From Maribacter_C sp047345145 (lineage in GTDB: Bacteria > Bacteroidota > Bacteroidia > Flavobacteriales > Flavobacteriaceae): a DNA stretch of 64,000 nucleotides. The stretch lies in assembly GCF_047345145.1 (NCBI RefSeq), contig NZ_JBLFER010000002.1, forward strand, positions 1 to 64,000. Direction: 5' to 3'. Shown in pieces: positions 23,901 to 33,141 of the stretch. The stretch's first letter is position 1. Each line of letters opens with the position of its first letter. The notes below the pieces were generated by a model. It saw nothing but the letters and a program-made list of their open reading frames with translations, had not been told where the DNA came from and searched no databases. Position numbers and translations under genes: made by a program.

Positions 23901-25037
23901 CTAAAACTCCTCCCACCAGCGCTCATTTGAAATTTGGTCGGCTTCCAGATAAATATATTCCCCAATTTTAGGAATTGTAGTAGCAACACCTAATTCCTCA
24001 GCTTTTTTGGAAACTCTTTCTACGGGTTCTGTCCACGGGTGCATGGCTAGTTTGAAAGCCCCCCAATGGATTGGCATAATCTTATTGGCCTGAATATCCA
24101 ATCCTGCTTGCGCTGTTTCCTCTGGCATCATGTGAATATCACTCCAAAATTCATTGTACTGTCCGCATTCCAGCATCGCAAAATCAAAAGGACCGAGTTT
24201 CTCGCCGATTTCCTTAAAGTGCGAACCGTAACCGCTATCGCCACTAAAGAAAATGTTCTCGGTAGAAGATTGAATCGCCCAAGCGCTCCACAAAGTTTTT
24301 GCGCGGTCTGTAAGTCCCCTACCTGAAAAATGTTGCGCCGGGGCACAGGTAAAACGCAGGCCTTGAAAATCAGTTTCATCCCACCAATCCATTTCTACTA
24401 TTTGCGCTTCGGCAACACCCCATTCTGAAAGATGAGCCCCAACACCTAAGGGCGTATAAAACATATCTACTTTTCCTTTTAAAAGTTGAATAGAACCATA
24501 ATCAAGATGATCATAGTGATCATGTGAAAAAATGACAGCGTCTATTTTAGGCAACTTCTTAATTTCAATAGGTAAGCCTTTGCTGAATCGTTTCACTCCA
24601 AGCAGTGGATGTGGAGCAGGAACCGCACCGAACATTGGGTCTATCAATATATTTTTACCTTCCATTTGCAGTAGAAAAGAAGAATGCCCGAACCATACCA
24701 ACCGACTTGGTCCTTTATAATCTGCTACGGTTATTGAATCAATTTTCTCAACAGCTATTCTTTTTTCAGGTTTTGAATTGGGTTGCGCACCTAATGATTG
24801 ACGAATAATCTTCATCATTTTACTAAAACCTATACTCATTTCAACATTTGACTGATTTACAAAAACACCTTCCTTATAGTTCTTGGATTGCGTATATCGC
24901 AACCGCTGTTCTTCGGTAGGTTTACCCCCGAATTCCGGACTTATATTTACAAAAAGAGTAACAAAAATGACGAGAATCAACAACAATCCACCGAGGAGTA
25001 ATCCCATTTTCTTTAGTATTTTTTTTAATTTTTGCAT
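23901..25037 (-). CDS. MBL-fold metallohydrolase (NAPE-PLD/UlaG-like)
   Basis: Predicted 378 aa with an N-terminal membrane anchor (GLLLGGLLLILVIFVTLFVNI). The metallo-beta-lactamase fold follows: WFGHSSFLLQMEGKNILIDPMF, FSHDHYDHLDYGSIQLL (HxHxDH), APAQHFSGRGLTDRAKTLW, NIFFSGDSGYGSHFKEIG (metal Asp) and PIHWGAFKLAMHPWTEP (last His). This order matches the NAPE-hydrolysing phospholipase D/UlaG-like group. Lipid or phosphodiester hydrolysis at the membrane is plausible; the substrate is unknown. Confidence 0.88.
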   Translation of the reverse strand: MQKLKKILKKMGLLLGGLLLILVIFVTLFVNISPEFGGKPTEEQRLRYTQSKNYKEGVFVNQSNVEMSIGFSKMMKIIRQSLGAQPNSKPEKRIAVEKIDSITVADYKGPSRLVWFGHSSFLLQMEGKNILIDPMFGAVPAPHPLLGVKRFSKGLPIEIKKLPKIDAVIFSHDHYDHLDYGSIQLLKGKVDMFYTPLGVGAHLSEWGVAEAQIVEMDWWDETDFQGLRFTCAPAQHFSGRGLTDRAKTLWSAWAIQSSTENIFFSGDSGYGSHFKEIGEKLGPFDFAMLECGQYNEFWSDIHMMPEETAQAGLDIQANKIMPIHWGAFKLAMHPWTEPVERVSKKAEELGVATTIPKIGEYIYLEADQISNERWWEEF

Positions 25038-25106
25038 GCATTAAGATATCTCAAAGGGCAAGTTTAAACTATTCAAAGTGAAATCGGACATCTATTTTAA
25101 TTTGTC

Positions 25107-26045
25107 TTAAAAAGGAAGTTTGCTCAGATCAACATTTCCACCAGAAATAACGATTCCGACCTGTTGTCCTTTGAAATTTTCTTTGTCCCGCAAAAGCGCT
25201 GCTAAAGTAACAGCACTGGAAGGTTCTACGATGATTTTCATACGCTCCCAAATCAATTGCATGGCAGAGACAATTTCTTCTTCGGTTACGCGAATGATTC
25301 CGCTAACATGTTCTTTTATGATTGGAAAATTATTGCTGCCTAATGTAGTTTTTAGTCCGTCAGCTATGGTGTTTGTTGTTTCATTGCCCTCGATTTTTCC
25401 ACTTTGTAAAGAACGATAGGCATCATCTGCTTCAAAGGGTTCTCCGCCAAAAACTTTACAATCATTCCCAAAATAATGAGCTGCCAAAGCAGAACCTGCA
25501 ATCAGTCCTCCACCCCCAACGGGGCAAAAAATGGCATTCAAATTGGGATGATCTTCTAGGAGCTCCATCGCAGCTGTACCCTGACCAATAATTACATCTA
25601 TGTCGTTTGACGGATGCAAAAGTGTAGCCCCCGTTTTCTCCGCAATTTGATTAGCAGTTTTCTCTCTAGCTTCTAAGGTAGGTTCGCATTCGTAGATTAT
25701 TCCCTCATATTCTTTTACTCCGGTTTTTTTTACTTCAGGAGCTGAATTGGGCATTACAATATGTGCGGTTACTCCCAAACTTTTGGCACCCAAAGAAACT
25801 GCTTGCGCAAAATTGCCTGAGGAATGAGTGACGACTCCTTTACTCCGCTCTTCATTTGTCAACTGCAAAATGGCATTGGTGGCGCCTCTCATTTTGTAGG
25901 CTCCACCCCGCTGAAAATTTTCACATTTAAAGAATACCTCCGCACCAGCTTTAGTATTAATTAGTCTAGAAGATAAAACCGGAGTTCTGTGAATAAAAGG
26001 TTTTATTCTTTGATGGCAATCAAGTAGTTCTTGTTTTTGTATCAT
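25107..26045 (-). CDS. PLP-dependent threonine/serine dehydratase or serine racemase-like enzyme
   Basis: Predicted 312 aa from ATG 26045 (MIQKQELLDCHQRIKPFIHRTPVL). Fold-type II PLP enzyme with FFKCENFQRGGAYKMRGATNAI (Schiff-base Lys in YK), THSSGNFAQAVSLGAKSLG, GQGTAAMELLED, and the PLP-phosphate loop PVGGGGLIAGSALAA. It lacks the ACT-like C-terminal domain of biosynthetic IlvA, so it is the short serine racemase/catabolic dehydratase type. It is cytoplasmic and monocistronic. Confidence 0.88.
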   Translation of the reverse strand: MIQKQELLDCHQRIKPFIHRTPVLSSRLINTKAGAEVFFKCENFQRGGAYKMRGATNAILQLTNEERSKGVVTHSSGNFAQAVSLGAKSLGVTAHIVMPNSAPEVKKTGVKEYEGIIYECEPTLEAREKTANQIAEKTGATLLHPSNDIDVIIGQGTAAMELLEDHPNLNAIFCPVGGGGLIAGSALAAHYFGNDCKVFGGEPFEADDAYRSLQSGKIEGNETTNTIADGLKTTLGSNNFPIIKEHVSGIIRVTEEEIVSAMQLIWERMKIIVEPSSAVTLAALLRDKENFKGQQVGIVISGGNVDLSKLPF

Positions 26046-26114
26046 ACGGACTACAAAATACAAGATTAATTTTTTTAAATGCCTAGTGTAAATTCCTTTT
26101 TAACGAGCTAAAGT

Positions 26115-27179
26115 TTACTTGCCATGAATCTTTAACCTAATATAGTCAGACAGTTCATTAGAGTTATGACCATCGGCCTGTGTTCTCTTAATATAACGAG
26201 CTGTCAACCCGTGAATTTTAGCTTTCTTGAAGCTATTTGGGCTTGCATCATTGATGCCAGTATCTTTTAAGGACTTAATATATTTTGGGCTTATATCATG
26301 AACTGCAAAGTTCTTCAACATTCCAGGTTCTAAATTTGCAAAGCCCACCGCGGATAAACCTTGAATATAATCAAGTGTAATATCATGAACAGCGAAGTTT
26401 TTAATCATATTAGGGTCCAAATTACTATAGCCAGCACGAGTGAGACCATTTATATAATCAACACTCACATCGTGTATGGCAAATTTCTTTATCATATTGG
26501 CATCTATATCGCCGTAGCCAGCTTTTTCTAAGTCTTTGATATAATCGATTGAAATATCGTGAATCGCAAATTTTATAAGCATATCGACTTCCAAACCTTT
26601 ATAATTAGTGTTGGCAATCGAATTGATATACTCCAAATCCACACCGTGGATTCCAAGTTTGCCAAGTTGCTTCAAAGTTGGTTTATACCCATGTCTTTTT
26701 AATCCAAGAACATATTCTTTTGATACATCTCCTAAGAACAACTTGAAATAGTTATAACGATCATCACCGTTGGAGATAATCCCCTCTTTATTTAGGAAAG
26801 CCTCAAACTCTCGGTTTTTTACGAAAGTGAAATCACCATAACCTTTGTCATTTGGGAATGCCCCTTCAAACTTAATGGAGCCTGAAGGTTTATTTAACTC
26901 AAATCCTCCAGATGTATTCAAGGTAAATTCCTCAACCGGAATACAGAGACTAATCATAAAGGATGGATTGCTCCTATTCTTTGAATCCATCAATTGAATA
27001 CAAACAGTTTCCCTTTCGATAGTACCAAGCCAAATACCACTATCAATTTCAGCTCTGTGATTAAATGTGGAAAATGAGATGGTATGTTCTTCTTTCTGCT
27101 CTTCTTGACAAAAAGAAATCTGGAACATAAATAAAAATGCAAATAATAGACTCGCGTAAAGGTTGATTGTAGTTTTCAT
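26115..27179 (-). CDS. Secreted protein with six tandem 29-residue repeats
   Basis: Predicted 354 aa: signal peptide (ending SFCQ), an N-terminal beta domain (about 30-150), then about six repeats of about 29 residues to the end. Each is built on MIKxFAxHDxSxDYI, then GLxxAGY and xxLxPN (clear from about 185 to 320). The layout is two short helices per repeat, as in a superhelical scaffold. Similar IHGVxxxYIxxL repeats occur in Bacteroidota secreted regulators and BlaR-associated proteins. It ends the serine-hydrolase cluster and may bind its products. Function not known. Confidence 0.72.
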   Translation of the reverse strand: MKTTINLYASLLFAFLFMFQISFCQEEQKEEHTISFSTFNHRAEIDSGIWLGTIERETVCIQLMDSKNRSNPSFMISLCIPVEEFTLNTSGGFELNKPSGSIKFEGAFPNDKGYGDFTFVKNREFEAFLNKEGIISNGDDRYNYFKLFLGDVSKEYVLGLKRHGYKPTLKQLGKLGIHGVDLEYINSIANTNYKGLEVDMLIKFAIHDISIDYIKDLEKAGYGDIDANMIKKFAIHDVSVDYINGLTRAGYSNLDPNMIKNFAVHDITLDYIQGLSAVGFANLEPGMLKNFAVHDISPKYIKSLKDTGINDASPNSFKKAKIHGLTARYIKRTQADGHNSNELSDYIRLKIHGK

Positions 27180-27251
27180 GATATCGTTTTTTGATGTATA
27201 CCATGGTAAACTCGCCTTTTTGAAAATGGTTACATGAAATAGTAGAAATCT

Positions 27252-27677
27252 TTATTTCGGGTAATCCACATAAGTGTATGACTTATGAATAATCTTCCAA
27301 CTTCCCTGATACTTTAAAAGCATTAGATAATCCGTATAAATTCTTTTGGGGCCTGGCATAATGATTTCAATCTTGCCAACCGCAGCGTCGTTTTTATAAT
27401 CAATGGATACAATTCTACCGATGCGATTACTCTTTTTTCCTTGTTTTATACCCCCAGTATAGTCTTGCCCATACCAGACTCTTAGGCTATCATTAGCAAC
27501 ACTATAAAGGTTAAGTTCAGGGTGAAAAGCTCTTTTTACACGTTCTGGTTCTCCGTTGGCGGTTCCTTCAAGATAGTCGTTTAATGTACTGGTAATCGAT
27601 TCTAAATCAGTTTGTGCGCTTACTGTATGGATTCCTATAAATAGAAAAGCCATCAGTATGATTTTGTTCATTTTCAT
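27252..27677 (-). CDS. Secreted NTF2-like (lumazine-binding-type) protein
   Basis: Predicted 141 aa with signal peptide (ending VSAQ) and one NTF2-like cone: SITSTLNDYLEGTANGEPERVKRAFHPELNLYSVANDSLRVWYGQDY..., GRIVSIDYKNDAAVGKIEIIMPGPKRIYTDYLMLLKYQGSWKIIHKSYTYVDYP. This is the putative-lumazine-binding/SnoaL-like pattern often encoded beside beta-lactamase-family serine hydrolases. Its ligand is unknown. It lies 4 bases after the serine hydrolase at 27682. Confidence 0.85.
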   Translation of the reverse strand: MKMNKIILMAFLFIGIHTVSAQTDLESITSTLNDYLEGTANGEPERVKRAFHPELNLYSVANDSLRVWYGQDYTGGIKQGKKSNRIGRIVSIDYKNDAAVGKIEIIMPGPKRIYTDYLMLLKYQGSWKIIHKSYTYVDYPK

Positions 27678-27681
27678 AATT

Positions 27682-28845
27682 TCAATTGTTTAACTTCTGT
27701 TCGTATTTCTCTAAAATTTTATGAATCTTTCGATATTGTTTCCATAGTTTCTCGTCATCCTCCGCATTAACATTGGCTAGAACAATCCGACCTATTTTGC
27801 TGTCTGCATTAAACTGTAGGTCAGTTTGAACTCCTGGGTCGCTACCGCCATGACCAATATTTCGGCTTTTTACTCCCATACCCCAAAAAGCCCTATTGGC
27901 ATCGGCATCTCCAGGAAGTAACAATTTAGCATATTCTGGTGGCAGATAACTACTATTGCTTGAGTAGGCCTTAATGATTTCCTGAAGGAAGTTAGACAAA
28001 TCGGAAACACTAGAATAAAGCCCCCCATCTGGGAAGGTTATCAATTGATATCGGGGCACTTCCTTCCCGTTAGGAAAATATGGAGTTGCTAATTCATTTA
28101 CCTGTACTTCGTTAAGCTCCCAAGAAGTACTCCTCAGTGCCAAGGGGGTAAAAATCTTGGCTTTCGTATATTCTTCAAAAGAAGTCTTGGTCACAACCTC
28201 AATCAAGTAAGCCGTCAATGCTGTGTTTAAGTTTGCGTATTCTTTGTTTGAACCTGGCGGGCTTTTCTGAAAGTTTTTTTTACGGTTCCATTGCCCATTT
28301 TCATTTAAAATATGAAACAGAAAATTTTTGAGCGATATCTGTTCATGACTTTTTAGGAATGCCAGATAGTCTTGATGTACATTTTCGGAAGGCTTGAAAT
28401 TAGAATCTAAAATATATGACTTACTATAGTTTTTGGTATCAAGAATGCCAGAGGTATGATTGGCCAAATGACGAACTAAGATTGGTGATTCTTTGAAGTA
28501 AGGATTAACGACCTTGAAAGGTAGTATATCGTTAATCTTGGTATCCATTGTTAGCAGGCCATCTTCAATAGATTTGACCAAGGCAAGGCCAACTATTGTT
28601 TTGGAAACGGAACCTAAGTTTTGAACTGTTTTCGTCTCAAAGTTCTTACCTGTGCTTTTATCAGCAAGACCGAAACCCATTTGATATAAAACTTTGTCTT
28701 CGTCGACTAAGGCAACCGCGAACCCTGGAATATCGGAGTTGGTTAAATGATTTGTTAGTTCTGCGGTTAAGGACTCTGAATCGGCTTGACCTTGTAATTC
28801 CAGAGAAATAAAACCTAGAAGTAAAATGAACAGGTGCTTTTTCAT
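27682..28845 (-). CDS. Serine hydrolase, class C beta-lactamase/PBP-like
   Basis: Predicted 387 aa, secreted (signal peptide ending ELQGQ). It keeps the catalytic pattern of the beta-lactamase-like serine hydrolases: S-x-x-K in LGSVSKTIVGLAL (about 79-91) and Y-A-N in SNKEYANLNTALTAYL (about 208). The third motif is probably HGG in NIGHGGSDPGVQT. It could be a D-aminopeptidase, esterase or peptidoglycan-related hydrolase in the periplasm. Its ATG overlaps the stop of the upstream homologue (ATGA). Confidence 0.88.
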   Translation of the reverse strand: MKKHLFILLLGFISLELQGQADSESLTAELTNHLTNSDIPGFAVALVDEDKVLYQMGFGLADKSTGKNFETKTVQNLGSVSKTIVGLALVKSIEDGLLTMDTKINDILPFKVVNPYFKESPILVRHLANHTSGILDTKNYSKSYILDSNFKPSENVHQDYLAFLKSHEQISLKNFLFHILNENGQWNRKKNFQKSPPGSNKEYANLNTALTAYLIEVVTKTSFEEYTKAKIFTPLALRSTSWELNEVQVNELATPYFPNGKEVPRYQLITFPDGGLYSSVSDLSNFLQEIIKAYSSNSSYLPPEYAKLLLPGDADANRAFWGMGVKSRNIGHGGSDPGVQTDLQFNADSKIGRIVLANVNAEDDEKLWKQYRKIHKILEKYEQKLNN

Positions 28846-30548
28846 TTGGTTTTCATCAAATTCTGGCTTGAGGGGATTTCCTTTTTAAACCAAATATTAG
28901 CTACTCCGCTCGTGGCAAGTTGAAACCCCGTGATTGTACCGTTTAAATCCCTTTCAAAAGCGAGCGATGAAAAATGTCTTTGGTCTCCAGTGAATACATC
29001 TTGTATTCTTGGACTCAATTGAACAGGTTCTAGCCTAGGATGGGTTATTAAGAGCTTTCCTTGATTAGTTGTCAGGGAATACCAAGTATCCAAAGCCGCT
29101 GCGTAATAATTTCCGGTAAACATATCAAGGTCATTTGCCCAACTTGCATTGGCCTCAAAAGCAATTAGATGAAAGTTATCACCCCCGACCGTCACATTCA
29201 TATTCTTAGGTATAGCTTTCGCATCAAAACTAACCGTTACCTCTGCCGGTGAAATCATTTTGAAGGAGTTCTTGGTCAAAGGTACTAGGGCACTTTCATT
29301 GCCTGGGCCTCTGGAATATCTCAAGGTATCGTTAACGATATGAATTTTTCGGGTGGAGTGGTTCGTAACATCCCAATAATCACCCTCAAAGTTAGCAAGT
29401 TGCTTTTTTGATAATTTTTTAGAGTTGATATTGGCAGGTGCTTCACCAGATGATGAATCCAAAAAATCTTCAATATATAGCGCACTGGCTCCTGTGCCCG
29501 CATATCCGTTATAGGCACCATCATTTCCCATAATAACAACGGCAAGGTCATAATCGGGATAGCGAATCAATTTACTGGCATATCCCCCAGCAACCTCAAC
29601 ATGGTATAGTTTTTTAGCTCCTCTAAAATTCCAATACCGGTGGCCTCCGGTATACAATGAAGTATTGACTTCCTCAAGAGTTCTTCCGTCAACAACTGAA
29701 AGTCCATCAAATTTTTCAACCATTTGCTTGGTACCAATTTTGGGGTTACCGAGCTCTTTGGACCAAAGGCACATATCTCCCACAGTAGTGTATACATCTG
29801 ATAAAAGCGTGTGACTATAGCTCATGTTTGAACTGATAAAACCATCGTTTTGCGCAAAATACCCCTGGGCCTTGTTTGCGATTACGGCACCTTGAGTATC
29901 ATATATTGAATTCTTCATTCCTAGTGGTTCAAAAATCTCCTTCGTCACAAAATCAGTATATGACATTTTAGAAATCTTAGCAATAAGGTCTTCGAGTATC
30001 AAAAAACCGGCATCCGAAAAGCGTTGTACACTCCCGCTATTGGGTACTGATTTCGCCTGGTTCTGAATCATGGTATATGCCTGTTCCTTGGTAAAAACAT
30101 CTTCAGCTCTCCATCCTGCAAGGGCTTTGAAAACCTCTTCGTTGTTTAATCCACCGGTGTGATGTGTCAATTGTTCAATACTTATGGAGTTGGGAAAGGA
30201 CTTTAATTTGGGCATATGCATCCGTATATCATCTTTCAGTGAAAGCTGGCCACGTTGTTCCAATAACAAAAGTGCATAAACGGTGAACTCCTTGGCTATG
30301 TCACCAATATGGAATCTAGTTTCGGCACTTATCGGAATCTTGTGCTCCAAATTGGCTAGGCCATATCCTTTAGTGTAGACGATTTCTCCATCGTTAAGAA
30401 CCCCCACTGCAATACCTGGTCTATCAGGAGTATCCCACTGGGAAAAAACAGCATCTATTTGCGCTGGTGAAATCTGTCTTTTTTGTTCCTCCTGTGAAAA
30501 TGTAGTGGTTAGTGCGAATAATAAAAATGCCGTGAATAGATTTTTCAT
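28842..30548 (-). CDS. Serine-hydrolase-fold protein with lost catalytic residues (likely pseudoenzyme)
   Basis: Predicted 568 aa from ATG 30548 (signal peptide MKNLFTAFLLFALTTTFSQ). A longer start at 30593 adds non-signal residues. Residues about 30-370 have the beta-lactamase/PBP4* fold, but the nucleophile motif reads HIGDIAKEFT, with D-I-A-K in place of S-x-x-K, and the Y-S-N motif reads FSD in VQRFSDAGFLILE. A C-terminal beta domain (about 385-565) resembles DUF3471-type tails. Neither substitution is a frameshift artefact: the frame is open throughout. A binding or regulatory role alongside the intact downstream paralogue is likely. Confidence 0.8.
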   Translation of the reverse strand: MKNLFTAFLLFALTTTFSQEEQKRQISPAQIDAVFSQWDTPDRPGIAVGVLNDGEIVYTKGYGLANLEHKIPISAETRFHIGDIAKEFTVYALLLLEQRGQLSLKDDIRMHMPKLKSFPNSISIEQLTHHTGGLNNEEVFKALAGWRAEDVFTKEQAYTMIQNQAKSVPNSGSVQRFSDAGFLILEDLIAKISKMSYTDFVTKEIFEPLGMKNSIYDTQGAVIANKAQGYFAQNDGFISSNMSYSHTLLSDVYTTVGDMCLWSKELGNPKIGTKQMVEKFDGLSVVDGRTLEEVNTSLYTGGHRYWNFRGAKKLYHVEVAGGYASKLIRYPDYDLAVVIMGNDGAYNGYAGTGASALYIEDFLDSSSGEAPANINSKKLSKKQLANFEGDYWDVTNHSTRKIHIVNDTLRYSRGPGNESALVPLTKNSFKMISPAEVTVSFDAKAIPKNMNVTVGGDNFHLIAFEANASWANDLDMFTGNYYAAALDTWYSLTTNQGKLLITHPRLEPVQLSPRIQDVFTGDQRHFSSLAFERDLNGTITGFQLATSGVANIWFKKEIPSSQNLMKTK

Positions 30549-30570
30549 GTCCTGTTCGTTTTTTGATGAT

Positions 30571-31356
30571 TTATAATTGCTGTAATGTCTCAATCACTTT
30601 TTCTGCCACCAAGCCCGCAGCTGAAGGGTCTTGTCCGCTTATCAATCTTCCATCAGATACCATAAAGCCATCCCAGCCTTCTTCGGAAAATTGAAAATCC
30701 CCTCCTCTTTCCTTGAGGATTTCTTGGATTGAAAAAGGGAAGGTCTTGTAGTACTCTGCATCTTTATTTTCGAAAATATCAGGAAAACCGTTTACCTTTT
30801 TTCCAGCAAATAGGTAAGAACCATCCTGAGTCTTAAGATTGACTATACCAGCGGTGCCGTGGCAAATGGCCGAAACGATTCCATTGTGCTGCTCGTAAAG
30901 TTCCATCACGATTTTTTGGATGGCCTCGTTTTCAGCCACTCCGAACATTGCGGCTCCACCACCTCCATAATACACTGCTCTATAATCGGATGCCTCAATT
31001 TCATTTGGTTTTTTTGTAGTCTCCAAGTCATCCATAAAATCATTGTCATAGATATATTTCTTTTGAAGCGAATCTGAAGTGCTAATATATCCGATTGGTA
31101 TTGCTCCTCCCTCAGGGCTCACAAAATCGATTGCATAACCTTTCTTTTTAAAGACTTCATATGCCTGAACTATTTCGGAAAAATGATTTGAAGCACCTAT
31201 ATCGGAATCTCCATAAAAATGGGCATTCGAAACAATGAACAAGATTCGTTCTGCTTGCTGGGCAACTTCAATATTGCTAGATAGTGTTTCAGGGTTTTGC
31301 TTGCATCCTATAAATAAAAAAAGGATGGTAAAAAGAGCGTACATGGTATTTTTCAT
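30571..31356 (-). CDS. DJ-1/PfpI (Hsp31-like) family lipoprotein
   Basis: Predicted 261 aa with a lipobox (LFIGC, Cys at about 18), then a class-I glutamine-amidotransferase-like/DJ-1 domain. Features: RILFIVSNAHFYGDSDIGASNHFSEIVQAYEVFKKKGYAIDFVSPEGG, the acidic residue in VYYGGGGAAMFG, and the nucleophile elbow VSAICHGTAGIVNL (Cys about 165). It ends in SGQDPSAAGLVAEKVI as in YhbO/Hsp31-type proteins. An envelope location is unusual for this family. It lies between the AraC-type regulator and the hydrolase operon. Confidence 0.85.
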   Translation of the reverse strand: MKNTMYALFTILFLFIGCKQNPETLSSNIEVAQQAERILFIVSNAHFYGDSDIGASNHFSEIVQAYEVFKKKGYAIDFVSPEGGAIPIGYISTSDSLQKKYIYDNDFMDDLETTKKPNEIEASDYRAVYYGGGGAAMFGVAENEAIQKIVMELYEQHNGIVSAICHGTAGIVNLKTQDGSYLFAGKKVNGFPDIFENKDAEYYKTFPFSIQEILKERGGDFQFSEEGWDGFMVSDGRLISGQDPSAAGLVAEKVIETLQQL

Positions 31357-31468
31357 GCTAATGTTATTTTGATTCGGTCACAATACTATGTCGAATCAAA
31401 ATGAAAGTAGGTCTTACTTATAAATCTGGAGTACGGATTTATAAATCGGGAAGGGATTTAAGGAATCT

Positions 31469-32512
31469 TTAGGAAATACTTTCCTTGTATTTGGCCGGAG
31501 TAGTATTCGTCATCTTCTTGAAAACAGAATAAAAGGTGGATTTTGAATTGAAACCACAATCATAGCCTACGGCCTCCAATTTGATGTGGTTGTTTGATTG
31601 AATTAAGTTTTTGGCTTCCTGAACACGATACTCGTTTATCAAAGAAGTAAAGCTCTTTCCTAAATTATCATTAATCAATTGCGATAGCGTGTGCGGTAGA
31701 ATATTCATTTTACTTGCCACATCGGAAAGCTTAAGGTCGGCATCTGTAAAAATTTTCTCCTTCACCATCAGATGGTTCAATTGTTTAGAGAGATTTTCAG
31801 CCTCAGCAGCTTCTATTTTCTTATTGGAATACTTATGGTTCTTATCAAAAATAGCTCCTTTAGTTCTGCGAAAATGAATCAAAAGAATTAATAAATAAAA
31901 AATAAATGAAAATGATAATGCCCCAACGATGTAGGAGGTGTAAGAACAAGTTTTATAGGCGACCCATATGATTACGTTACCAACAAAAACGCTTAATACC
32001 CAGAAGTCAAAATCAGACAGTTTCTCATTGGTATTGAAAATTTTATTTATTGTACCCCTTATAACCCAAGCAGATGCAATGATATAACCCAACCAAACCA
32101 AATAGATTATTTCCACCCAACTAAGGCTTCGCCCTATTATCCATGGATCATGAGTTTCTGGGAATAAAACCCCAATCAAAACAGATAAGCCTAACAATAC
32201 CAAAAAGTGAAGTGGCCAAAAACTCATTTTAGAATTTGACCGTACACAAGATTTCATATAAAAATAGAGTGCAGGTCCAATTAATATGCAAGCAGCTAGC
32301 CCAACCTTAATAAATTCTATAGCCAGGTCATCATTGAAATAATAAAATACCGATTTACCAACCCTAATAGCAAGCATTAAAAGCAAGAGGCCTAAAAAGA
32401 AATTGGAAATATTCTTTGGCTTTTTAAAAAAGAAAAAATAAACACTGATGAGCAAGGCATTGAAAACTCCCAAGGCACTAAAAAAGAAAAGAAGTTCATC
32501 AGAAACGTTCAT
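31469..32512 (-). CDS. Membrane-bound AraC-family transcriptional regulator
   Basis: Predicted 347 aa. The N-terminal 230 residues have seven hydrophobic helices (FFFSALGVFNALLISVYFF onward). A linker then leads to a C-terminal AraC helix-turn-helix domain: LKLSDVASKMNILPHTLSQLINDNLGKSFTSLINEYRVQEAKNLI, with VGYDCGFNSKSTFYSVFKKMTNTTPAKYK (second HTH). This 7TM-AraC design is frequent in flavobacteria and couples an envelope signal to transcription. It probably controls the genes directly downstream (30571-26115). Confidence 0.9.
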   Translation of the reverse strand: MNVSDELLFFFSALGVFNALLISVYFFFFKKPKNISNFFLGLLLLMLAIRVGKSVFYYFNDDLAIEFIKVGLAACILIGPALYFYMKSCVRSNSKMSFWPLHFLVLLGLSVLIGVLFPETHDPWIIGRSLSWVEIIYLVWLGYIIASAWVIRGTINKIFNTNEKLSDFDFWVLSVFVGNVIIWVAYKTCSYTSYIVGALSFSFIFYLLILLIHFRRTKGAIFDKNHKYSNKKIEAAEAENLSKQLNHLMVKEKIFTDADLKLSDVASKMNILPHTLSQLINDNLGKSFTSLINEYRVQEAKNLIQSNNHIKLEAVGYDCGFNSKSTFYSVFKKMTNTTPAKYKESIS

Positions 32513-32583
32513 AATCTTGAAAATTTTTGCACTGTTATAAAAGTAGCAAAAAATAATAGCTCGAAAAATTTGAGGAATCTAAG

Positions 32584-33141
32584 TTATTTCCACCTTAGCG
32601 ACTCCATTATTCGCCCCATATCTTGTTGCAGATATACAGCGGCTGGATAGATAGAATCATAATTGGGTCTTGTTTTAAAATAGAGCGAACCCGTCACAAA
32701 ATGATTTAGACTATCAGTAACATAAAATTGAGCTTGTGAAGCTGCATCACCTCGAACTTCAAAAAATGCACCGTATACTTTACTTAAGTCGTCTTCGTAT
32801 GCTCTTGGTCGAATACCATCTGCCTTTGCTGCGTGTTCATAGCTCAATTTTTGAGCATCTGAAATAAGGTTTTTGATATCGTCGTCTACCTTTCGATAAC
32901 TCATAAATATAGTGGCCTTCATTTCTGGGTATTCAAGTATGATCGACCTACTGCTCTTTTGATTAACGACTGCTTCTTTATTAGAATCAAACCTAAAATA
33001 ATCAGTTTCAATACTCTGCGCCGATGGCCTCTCATATTCCAAACGAAGCATTGCTTTGGGTTTAGGCAAAATGGTTTCATCATTGCAAGAACTGATCGTA
33101 ATGAGAATAAGAAAAACCATAAAGATTATACTAGGCTTCAT
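32584..33141 (-). CDS. gldD: Gliding motility lipoprotein GldD
   Basis: Predicted 185-aa lipoprotein (leader KPSIIFMVFLILITI, lipobox SSC). It matches GldD: PKPKAMLRLEYERPSAQSIETDYFRFD, YPEMKATIFMSYRKVDDDIKNLISDAQKLSYEHAAKADGI, then FEVRGDAASQAQFYVTDSLNHFVTGSLYF. GldD is needed for gliding and for type IX secretion in Flavobacterium. Its start overlaps the end of gldE by 11 bases. The gene order mutY-ssb-gldE-gldD is the conserved flavobacterial one. Confidence 0.95.
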   Translation of the reverse strand: MKPSIIFMVFLILITISSCNDETILPKPKAMLRLEYERPSAQSIETDYFRFDSNKEAVVNQKSSRSIILEYPEMKATIFMSYRKVDDDIKNLISDAQKLSYEHAAKADGIRPRAYEDDLSKVYGAFFEVRGDAASQAQFYVTDSLNHFVTGSLYFKTRPNYDSIYPAAVYLQQDMGRIMESLRWK

